A stretch of 49,344 nucleotides of DNA. Source: F23-B02 sp045601285 (GTDB lineage Bacteria > Bacillota > Clostridia > Oscillospirales > Oscillospiraceae). Below are positions 8,317 through 17,323 of the stretch, in pieces. The position numbers and the translations under genes were made by a program. Under the pieces are notes generated by a model that saw nothing but the letters and a program-made list of their open reading frames with translations, made no database searches and was not told the DNA's origin. The DNA lies in contig JAZRZJ010000057.1 in assembly GCA_045601285.1 (NCBI GenBank), positions 1 to 49,344 on the forward strand, read 5' to 3'. Numbering within the stretch: position 1 is the first letter of the stretch; each line of letters starts with the position of its first letter.

Positions 8317-8937
8317 TTCTCCGTGCAGCCAGTCAAGCGCATCTGACAGAGTGCCGATGCTGTCAACAAGGCCGCATTCCACGGCCTCTTCCCCGTAGAT
8401 AATGCTGCCCACATCGTTTGCAAGCTCGTCCGTCTGCGTCATAAGCGCTCTGTATTTTTCCTCGGAAATACCCGAATGGCTTGTAACAAAGGATACGATC
8501 CTGTCCTGAATACGTGCAAGGTAGTTGTACGTCTGCGGTGCGCCGATTACAACTCCGTTGAGTCGCACGGGATGTATCGTCATGGCAGCGCTGGGTGCGA
8601 TAAAGCTTTTTTTCGCGGCAACCGCAAGGGGTACGCCGATTGAATGTCCTCCGCCGAGCACAAGCGATACGGTGGGCTTTGACATTCCCGCAATAAGCTC
8701 CGCAAGACCGAGCCCCGCCTCCACATCGCCGCCTGCGGTGTTGAGCAGTATCAGAAGTCCCGTAATTTCGGGGCTCTCCTCTACCGCGGCAAGCAGGGGC
8801 ATAACGTGCTCGTATTTGGTGGTTTTAACGTCATCGGGCAAAAGCTGATGTCCTTCAATCTGTCCCACGATCGTGAGGCATTGAATATTCCCCTCTTTTG
8901 CGCCGCCCAGTTCCTTGATTTCTTCCAAAAAAATCAC
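8314..8937 (-). CDS. tepA: ClpP-fold protease, TepA-like
   Basis: The product (about 205 aa) has the ClpP/crotonase fold of Bacillus TepA (YmfB): LLILLNTAGGDVEAGLGLAELI, the nucleophile region GGGHSIGVPLAVAA and the AMTIHPV histidine region. TepA is a cytosolic serine protease linked to spore protein degradation or secretion. Two starts are possible. GTG 8937 lies inside a 10-bp hairpin stem. TTG 8928 has GAGGT 7 bases upstream and would give MEEIKELGG. The gene is downstream of the M18 aminopeptidase and upstream of uppP and ftsK, a neighbourhood resembling the tepA-spoIIIE order in Bacillus. Confidence 0.85.
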   Translation of the reverse strand: MIFLEEIKELGGAKEGNIQCLTIVGQIEGHQLLPDDVKTTKYEHVMPLLAAVEESPEITGLLILLNTAGGDVEAGLGLAELIAGMSKPTVSLVLGGGHSIGVPLAVAAKKSFIAPSAAMTIHPVRLNGVVIGAPQTYNYLARIQDRIVSFVTSHSGISEEKYRALMTQTDELANDVGSIIYGEEAVECGLVDSIGTLSDALDWLHGE

Positions 8938-8965
8938 CTCATACCTATTGTGTCAGGTATGAGGT
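8927..8965 (-). terminator. Hairpin plus T run overlapping the tepA start region
   Basis: On the minus strand ACCTCATACC (8956-8965) pairs perfectly with GGTATGAGGT (8936-8945) around a 10-base loop and is followed by TGA and seven T. It is placed to terminate the aminopeptidase transcript, but its 3' arm contains the GAGGT ribosome binding site of tepA and its T tract precedes the TTG start. Confidence 0.7.
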
Positions 8966-8977
8966 AATTTTAGTCAG

Positions 8978-10366
8978 TCAGTATTTTTCGTTGTATGCCG
9001 CGAGAACGCCCTTATAGGTCATGTAGCAGTCAAACTTGGAAACGACCTCAAAGGGAGCGTGCATGCTGAGTACGGGAACGCCTGCGTCGATGGTGTCGAT
9101 ATTGCGGTTTGCCATGAACTGTGCGATCGTACCGCCGCCGCCCTGGTCCACCTTGCCAAGCTCGCACATCTGCCACACAACATTGTTGTCGTCAAAAATT
9201 CTGCGGAGATGCGCCACGACCTCGGCGGAAGCGTCACTGGTGCCGGATTTGCCCCGTGCGCCCGTAAACTTGCAGATGCCCATGCCGTAATTGAGCTTTG
9301 CCTCGTTGCGTTTTTCGGAGACATCGGGGAAATTGGGGTCAAAGGCGTTGCAGACATCGGCAGAGATGCAGAAGCTGTTTTCAAAGCATCTTCTTACCGA
9401 TGCGCCCATATCCTCGCACAGATCCTCCATGAAGCACTCAAAGGCACGGCTCTGCATACCGCTTACGCCCATGGAGCCGATTTCCTCCTTGTCCGCAAGA
9501 ATGCAGACGCAGGTTTTGTCGGGAATACCCTCAATGTCAAGCATTGCCTTCAGCTCCGCAAAAGCGCAGACGCGGTCATCGTGACCGTAACCGCCGATAA
9601 GACTGCGGTCAAGGCCGATTTCCCTGACTTCAAAAGCGGGAACCGCCGTAAGCTCTGCCGAAAGGAAGTCCTCCTCGGTAATGCCGTAGCGGTCATTGAG
9701 AATGCTCAGCACCGCAAGCTTCACTCTGTCCTTTTCCTCGTCAGCGTATGGTACACTGCCGATGAGAATGTTGAGTCCCTCGCCCTTTATGCCCTCGTTC
9801 ATGGGCTTTGACACCTGGTCCTTTGCCAGATGGGGCAAAAGGTCTGTTATGACAAACTGGGGGTCTCCCTGCTCACGCCCGATGGAAACATCAATTACCT
9901 CGCCGTCCTTGAGTGCCACGGCACCGTGAAGCTCAAGAGGAATGGTCACCCACTGATATTTCTTGATGCCGCCGTAGTAGTGAGTCTTGAAGTAGGCAAG
10001 CTCATCGGATTCATAAAGGGGCTTCTGCTTGAGGTCAATGCGCGGAGCGTCAACATGGGCTCCCGCAATAACAGCACCCTCGCAAAGACATTTTTCACCG
10101 ATTACGGCAAGCATAAGTGCTTTCCCGCGGTTATTGCGGAAGATTTTCATGCCGGGCTTAAGCTCCATGCCGGGCCTGTACTCAACAAAGCCGTAATCCT
10201 CTGCCATGGAAATCGCAAGCTTCACCGCCTCGCGCTCGGTGCGAGCGCTGTTAAGGAACTCCATGTATTCTGTGCTGTAGCATTCAAGGGCAATGCGCTC
10301 ATGGGTGTCGATGAGGTCGTAGCCGTTTTTCTGTTCGTAAAAAAGCTTTTCTTTTATTTCTACCAT
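8978..10366 (-). CDS. M18-family aminopeptidase
   Basis: The 462-residue protein fits the M18 metallopeptidase family of aspartyl/leucyl aminopeptidases. Visible zinc-site motifs are AGAHVDAPRIDLK (first His/Asp), GGYGHDDRVCAF (bridging Asp), DKEEIGSMGV (catalytic Glu pair) and a C-terminal VLSMHAPFEVVS (last His). Members are cytosolic, form large dodecamers and trim N-terminal acidic or neutral residues from peptides. The ATG lies one base after the stop of the TsaC-CoaE gene and has AAGGAAGTG upstream, so the two are co-transcribed. A hairpin terminator follows. Confidence 0.9.
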   Translation of the reverse strand: MVEIKEKLFYEQKNGYDLIDTHERIALECYSTEYMEFLNSARTEREAVKLAISMAEDYGFVEYRPGMELKPGMKIFRNNRGKALMLAVIGEKCLCEGAVIAGAHVDAPRIDLKQKPLYESDELAYFKTHYYGGIKKYQWVTIPLELHGAVALKDGEVIDVSIGREQGDPQFVITDLLPHLAKDQVSKPMNEGIKGEGLNILIGSVPYADEEKDRVKLAVLSILNDRYGITEEDFLSAELTAVPAFEVREIGLDRSLIGGYGHDDRVCAFAELKAMLDIEGIPDKTCVCILADKEEIGSMGVSGMQSRAFECFMEDLCEDMGASVRRCFENSFCISADVCNAFDPNFPDVSEKRNEAKLNYGMGICKFTGARGKSGTSDASAEVVAHLRRIFDDNNVVWQMCELGKVDQGGGGTIAQFMANRNIDTIDAGVPVLSMHAPFEVVSKFDCYMTYKGVLAAYNEKY

Positions 10367-10367
10367 G

Positions 10368-11570
10368 TCAAAGCACTTCCTTAATTATTTTTTCAAAGGC
10401 TTCCGCAAATTCTTTTTCGCTGCCGTTGTTTTCAACTGTATAGCCGCAGTTTTCTATGTAAAACGCCTCGGGCTTTTGTGCGTCAACGCGCTTTTCGGCG
10501 TATTCGCGGCCTAATCCGTCGCGCAGCATTATGCGCTCTATGCGCTTTTCGCGGTCTGAGATGACTCCGATTACTGCATCGCAGCTTTCCGCAATGCCGC
10601 TTTCAATAAGCGCGATCGCGTCAATGGCAACGGCTTTCCCGCCCTGCATTGCAAAGTCCTCTGTCATGCGCTGTACTCTGCGCATTATATGTGCGTGGGT
10701 TATCTTGTTTAGTTTACATAACTTTTCTTCATCTGCAAAAACGATGTTTCCAAGCACCTTGCGTTCAAATTTCCCCTCAATGAAGGCTTCGGGAAATTCG
10801 CTTTCAATGTCATCGAGCATTTTGCCGTCGCTTTCAAGCATTTCGTGGTAAACCGCATCGCAGTCTATTGTCATGACTCCGCGCTTTTCAAGCTCAGAAA
10901 GTGCCGTTGTCTTGCCGCAGCCCGTACCGCCCGTAATGCCGATTTTGCGTACATTTTCCGCAAGGGCGGCGCGTATCTCCGCCTCTGGCAGAGCACCCTG
11001 ACGAAGAATTTTATATGGTGTCCCGCTCATGTCGATGATGGTGGATTCCCGTCCGAGACCGCATTCCCCCCCGTCGATTATGCCCTCGATTTTTCCGTCA
11101 AAGTAGGTCTTAACGGTTTCCGCGTTTTTGGGGCTTGGCAAGCCTGAGGGGTTTGCCGAGGGTGCCGCAAAGGGCAGCCCGGAAAGTCTCAGCAGCTTGA
11201 GCGTCATCTCATGGTCGGGACAGCGCAGGGATACGGTATCCCCTCCCGCTCTGACGATTTCCGGCACATTGTCTTTTGATTTGAGTATAACGGACAAGGG
11301 TCCGGGCCAGAATTTTTCCGCAAGGGCTTTCGCCTGCTGCGGAACTTCCTCGCAGTAAAGCTCCATGGCGCTCTCATCGGGAACCATAAGCGCAAGGGGC
11401 TTTACGGCAGGTCTGCCCTTGACCTCATAGATTTTTTCAACCGCTTCCGCGTCAAGTCCGTTTCCCGCAAGACCGTATACGGTTTCCGTGGGAACGGCAA
11501 CAAGTCCGCCGCGTTTGATAATTTCTGCGGCTTCCTCAAGGTTTTCGGTAAACATCTTAGTTTCCATCAT
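10368..11570 (-). CDS. TsaC-CoaE fusion: threonylcarbamoyl-AMP synthase and dephospho-CoA kinase
   Basis: A single 400-residue frame joins two complete enzymes. Residues 1-205 are YrdC/TsaC-like: PTETVYGL (27-34), KGRP (51-54), APSANPSG (136-143) and RQGA. This domain makes threonylcarbamoyl-AMP from threonine, bicarbonate and ATP for tRNA t6A37. Residues 208-400 are CoaE-like: P-loop GGTGCGKT (214-221), DCDAVYHEM (236-244), LGNIVF and KITHAHI. This domain phosphorylates dephospho-CoA in the last step of CoA synthesis. No stop or new start separates them, and the linker is only a few residues. The ATG overlaps the prfA stop by four bases. prmC, which commonly lies between prfA and tsaC, is absent here. 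Confidence 0.92.
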   Translation of the reverse strand: MMETKMFTENLEEAAEIIKRGGLVAVPTETVYGLAGNGLDAEAVEKIYEVKGRPAVKPLALMVPDESAMELYCEEVPQQAKALAEKFWPGPLSVILKSKDNVPEIVRAGGDTVSLRCPDHEMTLKLLRLSGLPFAAPSANPSGLPSPKNAETVKTYFDGKIEGIIDGGECGLGRESTIIDMSGTPYKILRQGALPEAEIRAALAENVRKIGITGGTGCGKTTALSELEKRGVMTIDCDAVYHEMLESDGKMLDDIESEFPEAFIEGKFERKVLGNIVFADEEKLCKLNKITHAHIMRRVQRMTEDFAMQGGKAVAIDAIALIESGIAESCDAVIGVISDREKRIERIMLRDGLGREYAEKRVDAQKPEAFYIENCGYTVENNGSEKEFAEAFEKIIKEVL

Positions 11571-12637
11571 GCTTCTGCCTGATTTCTTAGTTTTTCAGCC
11601 TGGGTCGCTGTGACGAGTGCGTCAATCAGCGGGTCAAGGTCACCGTTTATGATATTGGTGATATTAAAGCTGCGAACATCGCCCGACAGTCTGTGGTCTG
11701 TAACACGGCTCTGAGGGAAGTTATAGGTGCGAATACGGTCAGATCTGTCGCCCGAGCCCACCTGACTTTTGCGCTCCGCGGCAATTGCGGCATTTTTCTT
11801 TTCCTGCTCCGCGTTATAAAGACGGGAGCGGAGAATGCTCATGGCGCGGTCCTTGTTTTTATACTGGCTTCGCTCGTCCTGACATTCCACCACAGTACCC
11901 GTGGGGATATGGGTAATGCGGATTGCGCTGGAGGTCTTGTTGACGTGCTGACCGCCTGCGCCGCTGGAACGGTAGGTGTCGATCTTAAGGTCATTGGGGT
12001 TGAGCTCAAACTCCACCTCTTCCGCCTCGGGAAGAACTGCAACGGTTGCGGCGCTTGTGTGGATCCGTCCGCCGCTTTCCGTTTCGGGAACACGCTGGAC
12101 GCGGTGGCCGCCTGCTTCGAATTTAAGCCTTGAATATGCACCTGCGCCCTCAATTACAAAGGAAATTTCCTTGATTCCGCCAAGCTCCGTTTCATTGACA
12201 TTTACAACATCGATCTTCCAGCCCTTGCGCTCAGCATACATGGAGTACATACGGAAAAGGTCATAGGCAAACAGCGAGCTTTCCTCACCGCCAACACCGC
12301 CGCGTATTTCCATGATGATGTTCTTTTCGTCATTGGGGTCCTTAGGCAGAAGCAGAATTTTGATTTTTTCCTCAAGCTCCGCTTTGTGCCGCTTTGCCTC
12401 GGAATACTCCTCCTGCGCAAGCTCCCTGAGCTCGGGGTCGGCCATAAGCTCCTCCGCGCCGTTCATTGCATCGCAGCACCTTGAGTACTCACGGTAAACG
12501 GCAGCAAGCGGCTCAAGCTCCTTCATCTCCTTAACGCACCTTGTGTATGCGGCGGGGTCTGCGTAAATTTCCCCGTTTTCCATGCGCGTCTGAAGCTCCG
12601 TATATCTGTTATCAAGCTGTCTGAGTTTTTCCAGCAT
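11567..12637 (-). CDS. prfA: Peptide chain release factor 1
   Basis: The 356-residue product has the hydrolysis motif SGAGGQHVNKT and the RF1-type anticodon-like PET tripeptide (RVPETESGGRIHTSAATVAV). It therefore reads UAA and UAG rather than UGA. Length and domain order match the family. The start ATG at 12637 follows AAAGGGAG by about 5 bases. Its stop overlaps the start of the TsaC-CoaE fusion, making it the first gene of the minus-strand block that continues to the aminopeptidase. Confidence 0.95.
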   Translation of the reverse strand: MLEKLRQLDNRYTELQTRMENGEIYADPAAYTRCVKEMKELEPLAAVYREYSRCCDAMNGAEELMADPELRELAQEEYSEAKRHKAELEEKIKILLLPKDPNDEKNIIMEIRGGVGGEESSLFAYDLFRMYSMYAERKGWKIDVVNVNETELGGIKEISFVIEGAGAYSRLKFEAGGHRVQRVPETESGGRIHTSAATVAVLPEAEEVEFELNPNDLKIDTYRSSGAGGQHVNKTSSAIRITHIPTGTVVECQDERSQYKNKDRAMSILRSRLYNAEQEKKNAAIAAERKSQVGSGDRSDRIRTYNFPQSRVTDHRLSGDVRSFNITNIINGDLDPLIDALVTATQAEKLRNQAEA

Positions 12638-12695
12638 GTGATGTCTCCCTTTGTTTTATCAATATATTTTATCACATACCGCAGTCAATGTAAAT

Positions 12696-12723
12696 TAAAA
12701 AACGGGTGCCATCAGCACCCGTT
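12696..12723 (-). terminator. Terminator of the SLH protein gene
   Basis: On the minus strand AACGGGTGC pairs with GCACCCGTT around CTGAT-like loop bases, followed by six T. It lies 17 bases after the stop codon of the SLH gene. Confidence 0.85.
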
Positions 12724-12739
12724 AATTATTAAATCGGAT

Positions 12740-14206
12740 TTATTTGATTTTTACATCAACGTAAACAACGCTGCCGTCCATGGCACGAATAAGCTCATTT
12801 GCAAGTTCAGCAAGCATTCCCATGTCGTAGATGTCCATGGTTTCAAGCTTGGTAATGAGACCGTCAAGGTCTGAGTTCAGACCCTTGATTGTAACAGTGA
12901 TAGTCTTGCTGAGAGAAATCTTGCCGTCCTCGGTTGTAATTGCACTGCCCTTTGCAAGAACAAATGTTGCCTGATTGCCATTAGTGGCTACGTTTGTCTT
13001 GGTTACGAGGGAGTTGAATATAAGCTGAGCAATTTCTTCTTCGCTTGAATTGACGTCAATTACGAGGTCCTTGTTGTTGCCGTCGGCGAAGCAGATCTTC
13101 TCGCTGCCGATCTGGATGTAGGAGCCGTTAGCGAGGGTCATGCTGTCACCCGTAACGAAAACATTGAGCAGAATGTTCCTGAGATTCAGCACTTCCTGCA
13201 TTGCAGCATCAGCTTCGGCGCTCTTGGTGGGAGTCAGGGTGATGAGGGTTCCGTCATCAGTTGCATTGCCGTACATATTGTAGGTGCAGGCCTTGCCGTT
13301 GACGTTTGCCTTGATGGTTGCAAAATTGAAATCGTAGGCTGCGGGGAAAACTTCCTTGGGATTAAAGGTATCGGTGATGATTGTGTAAACTGTGTCGGAA
13401 GCGACGATAGGTCCGAGAGAGCCAATATCAATGCCCAGTCCGGGAATACCTTCAATCTTAACGTTGTAAGAAATCTTCTCTATGCTTACGTCACCTGCAG
13501 GAAGGTAGAACTGGCTGGTGTAGTCGTTCATAGCGTCATAGGTCATGGTGCGATCGCTGGAGGTGGCATCAATTCTGAAGAAGTAGCCGCTATTATCTGC
13601 AAGCAGGCGGCTGATGATAACCATCATCTGTGCGCGGGTGAGGTTTGCTTTGGGGCGGAAGCTGCCGTCAGCATAGCCGGTGATGAGGCCGGTGAGCTCA
13701 AGAGCTGCAACCTCGGGCTGAAGCTTGGGGGTAATCAGATTTTTATCGGTAAAGTTGCCGGTAATGCCCTCGGTGTTCAGCTTGAATGCACGGCAGAGCA
13801 TTGCGGCTGCCTGCTCACGAGTAATGTTGTTCTTAGGAGCCATACGGGTATCGGAGAAGCCGCCCATGACGCCTGCGGCAACGCAGCGTGCAACATAGGG
13901 AGACAGCGCACCCTTGGGGTCAACGTCGGTGTACTGGCTGAGGTCTGCCTCTTCGGTGAAGCCCATAAAGTTTGCAACAACCTTTGCAAAGGCTTCGCGG
14001 GTGATGTTGTTATTGGGTCTGAAGGTGCCGTCGGGATATCCGCCGACAATGCCTGCATCGGCAACCAGTGCGATTTCATGCTCTGCCCAGTTGCCCTTGG
14101 TGTCGGTAAAGGTGCTGGTGGTTGCTTTTGCGGCAAAGGCAGGAACTGCCAGCGCAAAAACCATAACTATGCACAGCAGGGTGCAAATGAGTTTTCTTGC
14201 TTTCAT
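12740..14206 (-). CDS. S-layer homology domain surface protein
   Basis: This 488-residue secreted protein starts at ATG 14206 with AAAGGAGTG upstream. It opens with a signal peptide (MKARKLICTLL to AFA, about 26 residues). Three SLH repeats follow at about 31-75, 93-140 and 150-202 (FTDTKGNWAEHEI, GYPDGTFRPNNNITREAF; GGFSDTRMAPKNNITREQAA; GYADGSFRPKANLTRAQM). SLH trimers anchor proteins to pyruvylated wall polymers. The remaining 285 residues are beta-rich with no family I recognise. A housekeeping promoter precedes it and a terminator follows. Confidence 0.85.
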   Translation of the reverse strand: MKARKLICTLLCIVMVFALAVPAFAAKATTSTFTDTKGNWAEHEIALVADAGIVGGYPDGTFRPNNNITREAFAKVVANFMGFTEEADLSQYTDVDPKGALSPYVARCVAAGVMGGFSDTRMAPKNNITREQAAAMLCRAFKLNTEGITGNFTDKNLITPKLQPEVAALELTGLITGYADGSFRPKANLTRAQMMVIISRLLADNSGYFFRIDATSSDRTMTYDAMNDYTSQFYLPAGDVSIEKISYNVKIEGIPGLGIDIGSLGPIVASDTVYTIITDTFNPKEVFPAAYDFNFATIKANVNGKACTYNMYGNATDDGTLITLTPTKSAEADAAMQEVLNLRNILLNVFVTGDSMTLANGSYIQIGSEKICFADGNNKDLVIDVNSSEEEIAQLIFNSLVTKTNVATNGNQATFVLAKGSAITTEDGKISLSKTITVTIKGLNSDLDGLITKLETMDIYDMGMLAELANELIRAMDGSVVYVDVKIK

Positions 14207-14238
14207 AAATTAACACTCCTTTGTGTTTTTGTATAGAT

Positions 14239-14267
14239 ATGATAACATTAAAATGCTTATTAATCAA
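14239..14267 (-). promoter_or_regulatory. Promoter of the SLH protein gene
   Basis: On the minus strand TTGATT (14262-14267), a 17-base spacer and TATCAT (14239-14244) form a good housekeeping promoter, placing transcription start about 25 bases before the ribosome binding site. Confidence 0.7.
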
Positions 14268-14318
14268 TTAGAAATGTTAAAAAGAACAGGCAAAAACCGG
14301 TTTTTTTAATAACATTCT

Positions 14319-15722
14319 TTAATAGCCTACTGCAAATCCGAACATAAGCAGTGCAGAGGTGAGCACGAGGTTCATTCCCTGGAACTTCCATGACCACTTT
14401 GCCCAGTCGCCGTAGCTTACGTTAGCAAGACCGAGGCTTATGAGCAGTGCCGCATTGGTGGGATAGAAAACGTTGGAGAAGCCGTCGCCGAAGGCAAAGG
14501 CCACAATGCAGAGCTGGGGAGAAATACCCACAGCCTGCGCCAGAGGAACGATAAGAGGAATGAGCATGAATGCCTTGGCGGAGCCCGAGCCTATGAAGAA
14601 GTTCATAATCAGAACGATGAGATAGATGAACAGAACCACAATCCACTTGGGCATTGCTGCCGTGGCGCCTACTGCATAGTACAGCATGGTGTCAAGAACA
14701 TTAGCCTCGTCAAGCGTAAACTTGATGGAGGAGGCCATGAGTATCATAAGTACTGCGGGCAGAATGCTCACAAGTCCGTCAAAGAAGGTCTTGCATAGAT
14801 TTTTTCCGTTCATGCCCGAAGCCAGCGGGGATATGATGCCTGCAATGAGGAACATGAGGGCAACAATAATTAGGGTGTAATCCTGCAGGAAGGATATAAA
14901 GCTTGAGGACACAACGATTACAAGGCCGAGACCGATGATAAGCGCAAACAGTCTGAGTCCCTTTTCCTTCTTTACGTCGGCGGTGAAATCCGCACCTGCG
15001 GAGACGCTGCAAACGGGCTTTTCGACTTTCTTCGCATGGCGGCGTACAAACCACAGCAGGAGTGAATATATGAAAACAAAGGATACCGCGCGGAGCCAGA
15101 TTCCCGAGAACATGGGAAGTCCCGCAAGGCTCTGTGCAACGCCCACGGTGAAGGGATTGCATACGCCCGAGGCAAAGCCGCAGCCGACGGCAAGAAGGCT
15201 CATGCCCACACCGGTAAGAACATCCCAGCCGAGACTTACAGCCAGAGCCACAACGATGGGAACCAGAGGCACACATTCCTCAAAGGAGCCGATGAATGCA
15301 CCCATGGCCATGAAGAAGAACATGACAACCGCCATGAGCTTATATCTCACATTGCCGTACTTTGAAGCGATCTTGTCCAGCATATACTTCATAAGTCCGC
15401 ACTTTTCAAGGCTGTTGAAAATGCCGCCTATTACAAGCAGGAAGGCAATAACCGCAATAAGTGTCGCACTTCCGTCGGCACCGAGAACAAGAAACGGTGA
15501 AAGGATCCACTTTCCGAAGGAAATGCCGCCGTCAACGTATTTGAAGCCTGCATCGGTATCGACAACCAGGTTGCCGTTTTCATCGGCTGTGCGTGCATAC
15601 TCACCGCCGGGTATCACAAATGTGAGTATGTATGTAAGGATCATAAGAGCAAGTATAACGGCAATTGCTGTTATAAAGCATTTTGCGCTGATATTCAGGC
15701 CTTTCTTTTCATTATTTTCCAT
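14319..15722 (-). CDS. YfcC-family membrane carrier
   Basis: The start is ATG 15722 (MENNEKKGLNISAKCF), which has AGAGGG 6 bases upstream; the open frame further upstream runs into the preceding gene. The 467-residue protein has about 12 hydrophobic segments and the YfcC/DcuC-type pattern TYILTFVIPGGEYAR at the N-terminus, then GAFIGSFEECVPLVPI, CNPFTVGVAQSLAGLP and NFFIGSGSAKAFMLIP. The family contains putative arginine/ornithine-like, dipeptide and C4-dicarboxylate carriers, so the substrate is not certain. It overlaps the end of an M20 peptidase gene by 11 bases, suggesting uptake of a peptide or N-acyl amino acid that the peptidase hydrolyses. Confidence 0.85.
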   Translation of the reverse strand: MENNEKKGLNISAKCFITAIAVILALMILTYILTFVIPGGEYARTADENGNLVVDTDAGFKYVDGGISFGKWILSPFLVLGADGSATLIAVIAFLLVIGGIFNSLEKCGLMKYMLDKIASKYGNVRYKLMAVVMFFFMAMGAFIGSFEECVPLVPIVVALAVSLGWDVLTGVGMSLLAVGCGFASGVCNPFTVGVAQSLAGLPMFSGIWLRAVSFVFIYSLLLWFVRRHAKKVEKPVCSVSAGADFTADVKKEKGLRLFALIIGLGLVIVVSSSFISFLQDYTLIIVALMFLIAGIISPLASGMNGKNLCKTFFDGLVSILPAVLMILMASSIKFTLDEANVLDTMLYYAVGATAAMPKWIVVLFIYLIVLIMNFFIGSGSAKAFMLIPLIVPLAQAVGISPQLCIVAFAFGDGFSNVFYPTNAALLISLGLANVSYGDWAKWSWKFQGMNLVLTSALLMFGFAVGY

Positions 15723-17040
15723 AGCTGCCCTCTGTAATAATATGTTTGTAGAAATCAACGGCAGGAGCAAGACAGCTCAAGTCGACGTTTTCGTTGAGTC
15801 CGTGAATGCTTGCAAGCTGATTATCGTCAATAAGAAACGGTACGAAGCGCACAACGCCGTCGCTGATTTCGGTAAAGAAGCGGCTGTCGCTGGCACCCGT
15901 CATTATGTACGGAAGCGAAATGACATCGGGGAAAATATCCGTCACCGCATTTTCAACGCGCTTGAAGGCGCTGCCGCCGAAGCTTGTAACGCCTGAGCTG
16001 AAGCCCGGGTCAATAATCTCGGTTTTAATATCGTACTTTGCCGCAAGTCTGCATATTGCCGCAATACTGTTCTCTCCGCCCTGATGGTGAGAAAAGCGCA
16101 TATTGCCCGTCACCCATGCCTCCTGTGGCAGAACGTTGAGTCCGTCGGAGCCGCTTGCCATCGTAAATGCAATAGTGGTGCGCATCATGGCTCCCGCGGT
16201 AGCGGAAACCTTAGGAACAACAAGCTTGATCAGCGGGGCGAAAAGCTTCGGGTGACCGCAGACAAGCTTCAGCGCACCGCTCATTGTGGGGGAAATGCGG
16301 CGGAACATTTCGCCTATTGTTTCGGGAATTTTGACCTCAAAGATGTTGGCTTTCTCAGCCGCCGCCATGAATTTGCCGAGGCGTACAAGCGGAGTGTTCT
16401 TGCCCGGAGTTGAAGCGTGGCCGCCGTTTGAACGGGCTATGAATCTGATGTCCGCACAGCCCTTTTCAGCCATACCAACCATGGCAAAGGTGCCGTCTGC
16501 ACCTCCGATGGGGTCGTAAATCATCATGCCGCCCTCATCGAGAATAGTATCAAAGTGAATCTTTCTCTCCTCGAGGACTTTTGCGATGGTTTGAGCGCCG
16601 ATGCCGTCGGTTTCCTCAGTGCTTGCAGATTCAAAGTAAATGTCACGGTTGGGAACGTAGCCCTCTGACGCAAGCTCATCTGCCGCACGGAGCATTGCCC
16701 AGAGTCCGCCCTTGGTGTCCAGCGTACCTCTGCCCCAGACCTTGCCCTCCGCAATCGTGCCGCTGAAGGGTGCATACTGCCACTTACCCGAAGCTTCAAC
16801 AACATCATGGTGGTTCATGAGCATGATGGGCTTTTCACAGCTGCTTCCCTTCCAGCGCATAAGAAATCCGCCGCAGAATTCCTCATATTCGCATACGCCG
16901 AAGATGTTGGGAAACATTTCCTTCAGCTCCGTCCGGAAATCCTCAAATTTCTTTCCGTCGGTCTTTTCCGTGTCTGAAACCGTTTCTATCTGTACGAGCC
17001 TTGAAAGCTCATTTGCGTATTGTTCCGTGCGCTTGTCCAT
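15712..17040 (-). CDS. M20-family metallopeptidase
   Basis: The 442-residue product has the M20/ArgE/CPG2 metal-binding motifs: MLMNHHDVV (first His), GRGTLDTKGGL (bridging Asp), STEETDG (catalytic Glu-Glu) and a C-terminal SIHGLNENV (last His). A dimerisation domain lies between (about 190-330). Members hydrolyse dipeptides or N-acyl amino acids in the cytosol. The ATG at 17040 follows AAAGGTGAC by about 10 bases. A promoter-like TTGAAA-17-TAAACT pair lies upstream on the minus strand. The following carrier gene overlaps this one, so they form a two-gene operon. Confidence 0.88.
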   Translation of the reverse strand: MDKRTEQYANELSRLVQIETVSDTEKTDGKKFEDFRTELKEMFPNIFGVCEYEEFCGGFLMRWKGSSCEKPIMLMNHHDVVEASGKWQYAPFSGTIAEGKVWGRGTLDTKGGLWAMLRAADELASEGYVPNRDIYFESASTEETDGIGAQTIAKVLEERKIHFDTILDEGGMMIYDPIGGADGTFAMVGMAEKGCADIRFIARSNGGHASTPGKNTPLVRLGKFMAAAEKANIFEVKIPETIGEMFRRISPTMSGALKLVCGHPKLFAPLIKLVVPKVSATAGAMMRTTIAFTMASGSDGLNVLPQEAWVTGNMRFSHHQGGENSIAAICRLAAKYDIKTEIIDPGFSSGVTSFGGSAFKRVENAVTDIFPDVISLPYIMTGASDSRFFTEISDGVVRFVPFLIDDNQLASIHGLNENVDLSCLAPAVDFYKHIITEGSYGK

Positions 17041-17199
17041 GTGATTTTGTCACCTTTCAGAAATTTCTGTAAGTTTATCACATAACTTACATTATTTCAA
17101 TATAAGCAGTCAAATTAGACATTTTCACTCACATGGGCAAATCTTCAAATCATTTCGCTTTACTTTGACAGCGGCATTTGTTATAATACACGGGCAAAC

Positions 17200-17276
17200 G
17201 CGCCCGTAGCTCAGCTGGATAGAGTGTCAGACTCCGACTCTGAAGGTCGTGGGTTCGAATCCCGTCGGGCGTACCA
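17200..17276 (+). tRNA. tRNA-Arg (CCG anticodon)
   Basis: A 77-nt cloverleaf with encoded CCA. The acceptor GCGCCCG pairs with CGGGCGT, the anticodon stem TCAGA/TCTGA encloses CTCCGAC with CCG at 34-36, and the T-arm is GTGGGTTCGAATCCCGT. CCG reads CGG arginine codons. An extended -10 box (TGTTATAAT, 17179-17187) lies just upstream. The DNA following the tRNA contains two more copies of its T-arm without the rest of the tRNA. Confidence 0.95.
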
Positions 17277-17318
17277 GAAGAGACCATGCCTTTTGGCATG
17301 GTCTCTTCTGGTATTTTC
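17277..17318 (+). terminator. Terminator of tRNA-Arg
   Basis: GAAGAGACCATGCC pairs with GGCATGGTCTCTTC around TTTT, directly after the CCA end, followed by a short T-rich stretch (GGTATTTT). Confidence 0.8.
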
Positions 17319-17323
17319 GGCGG

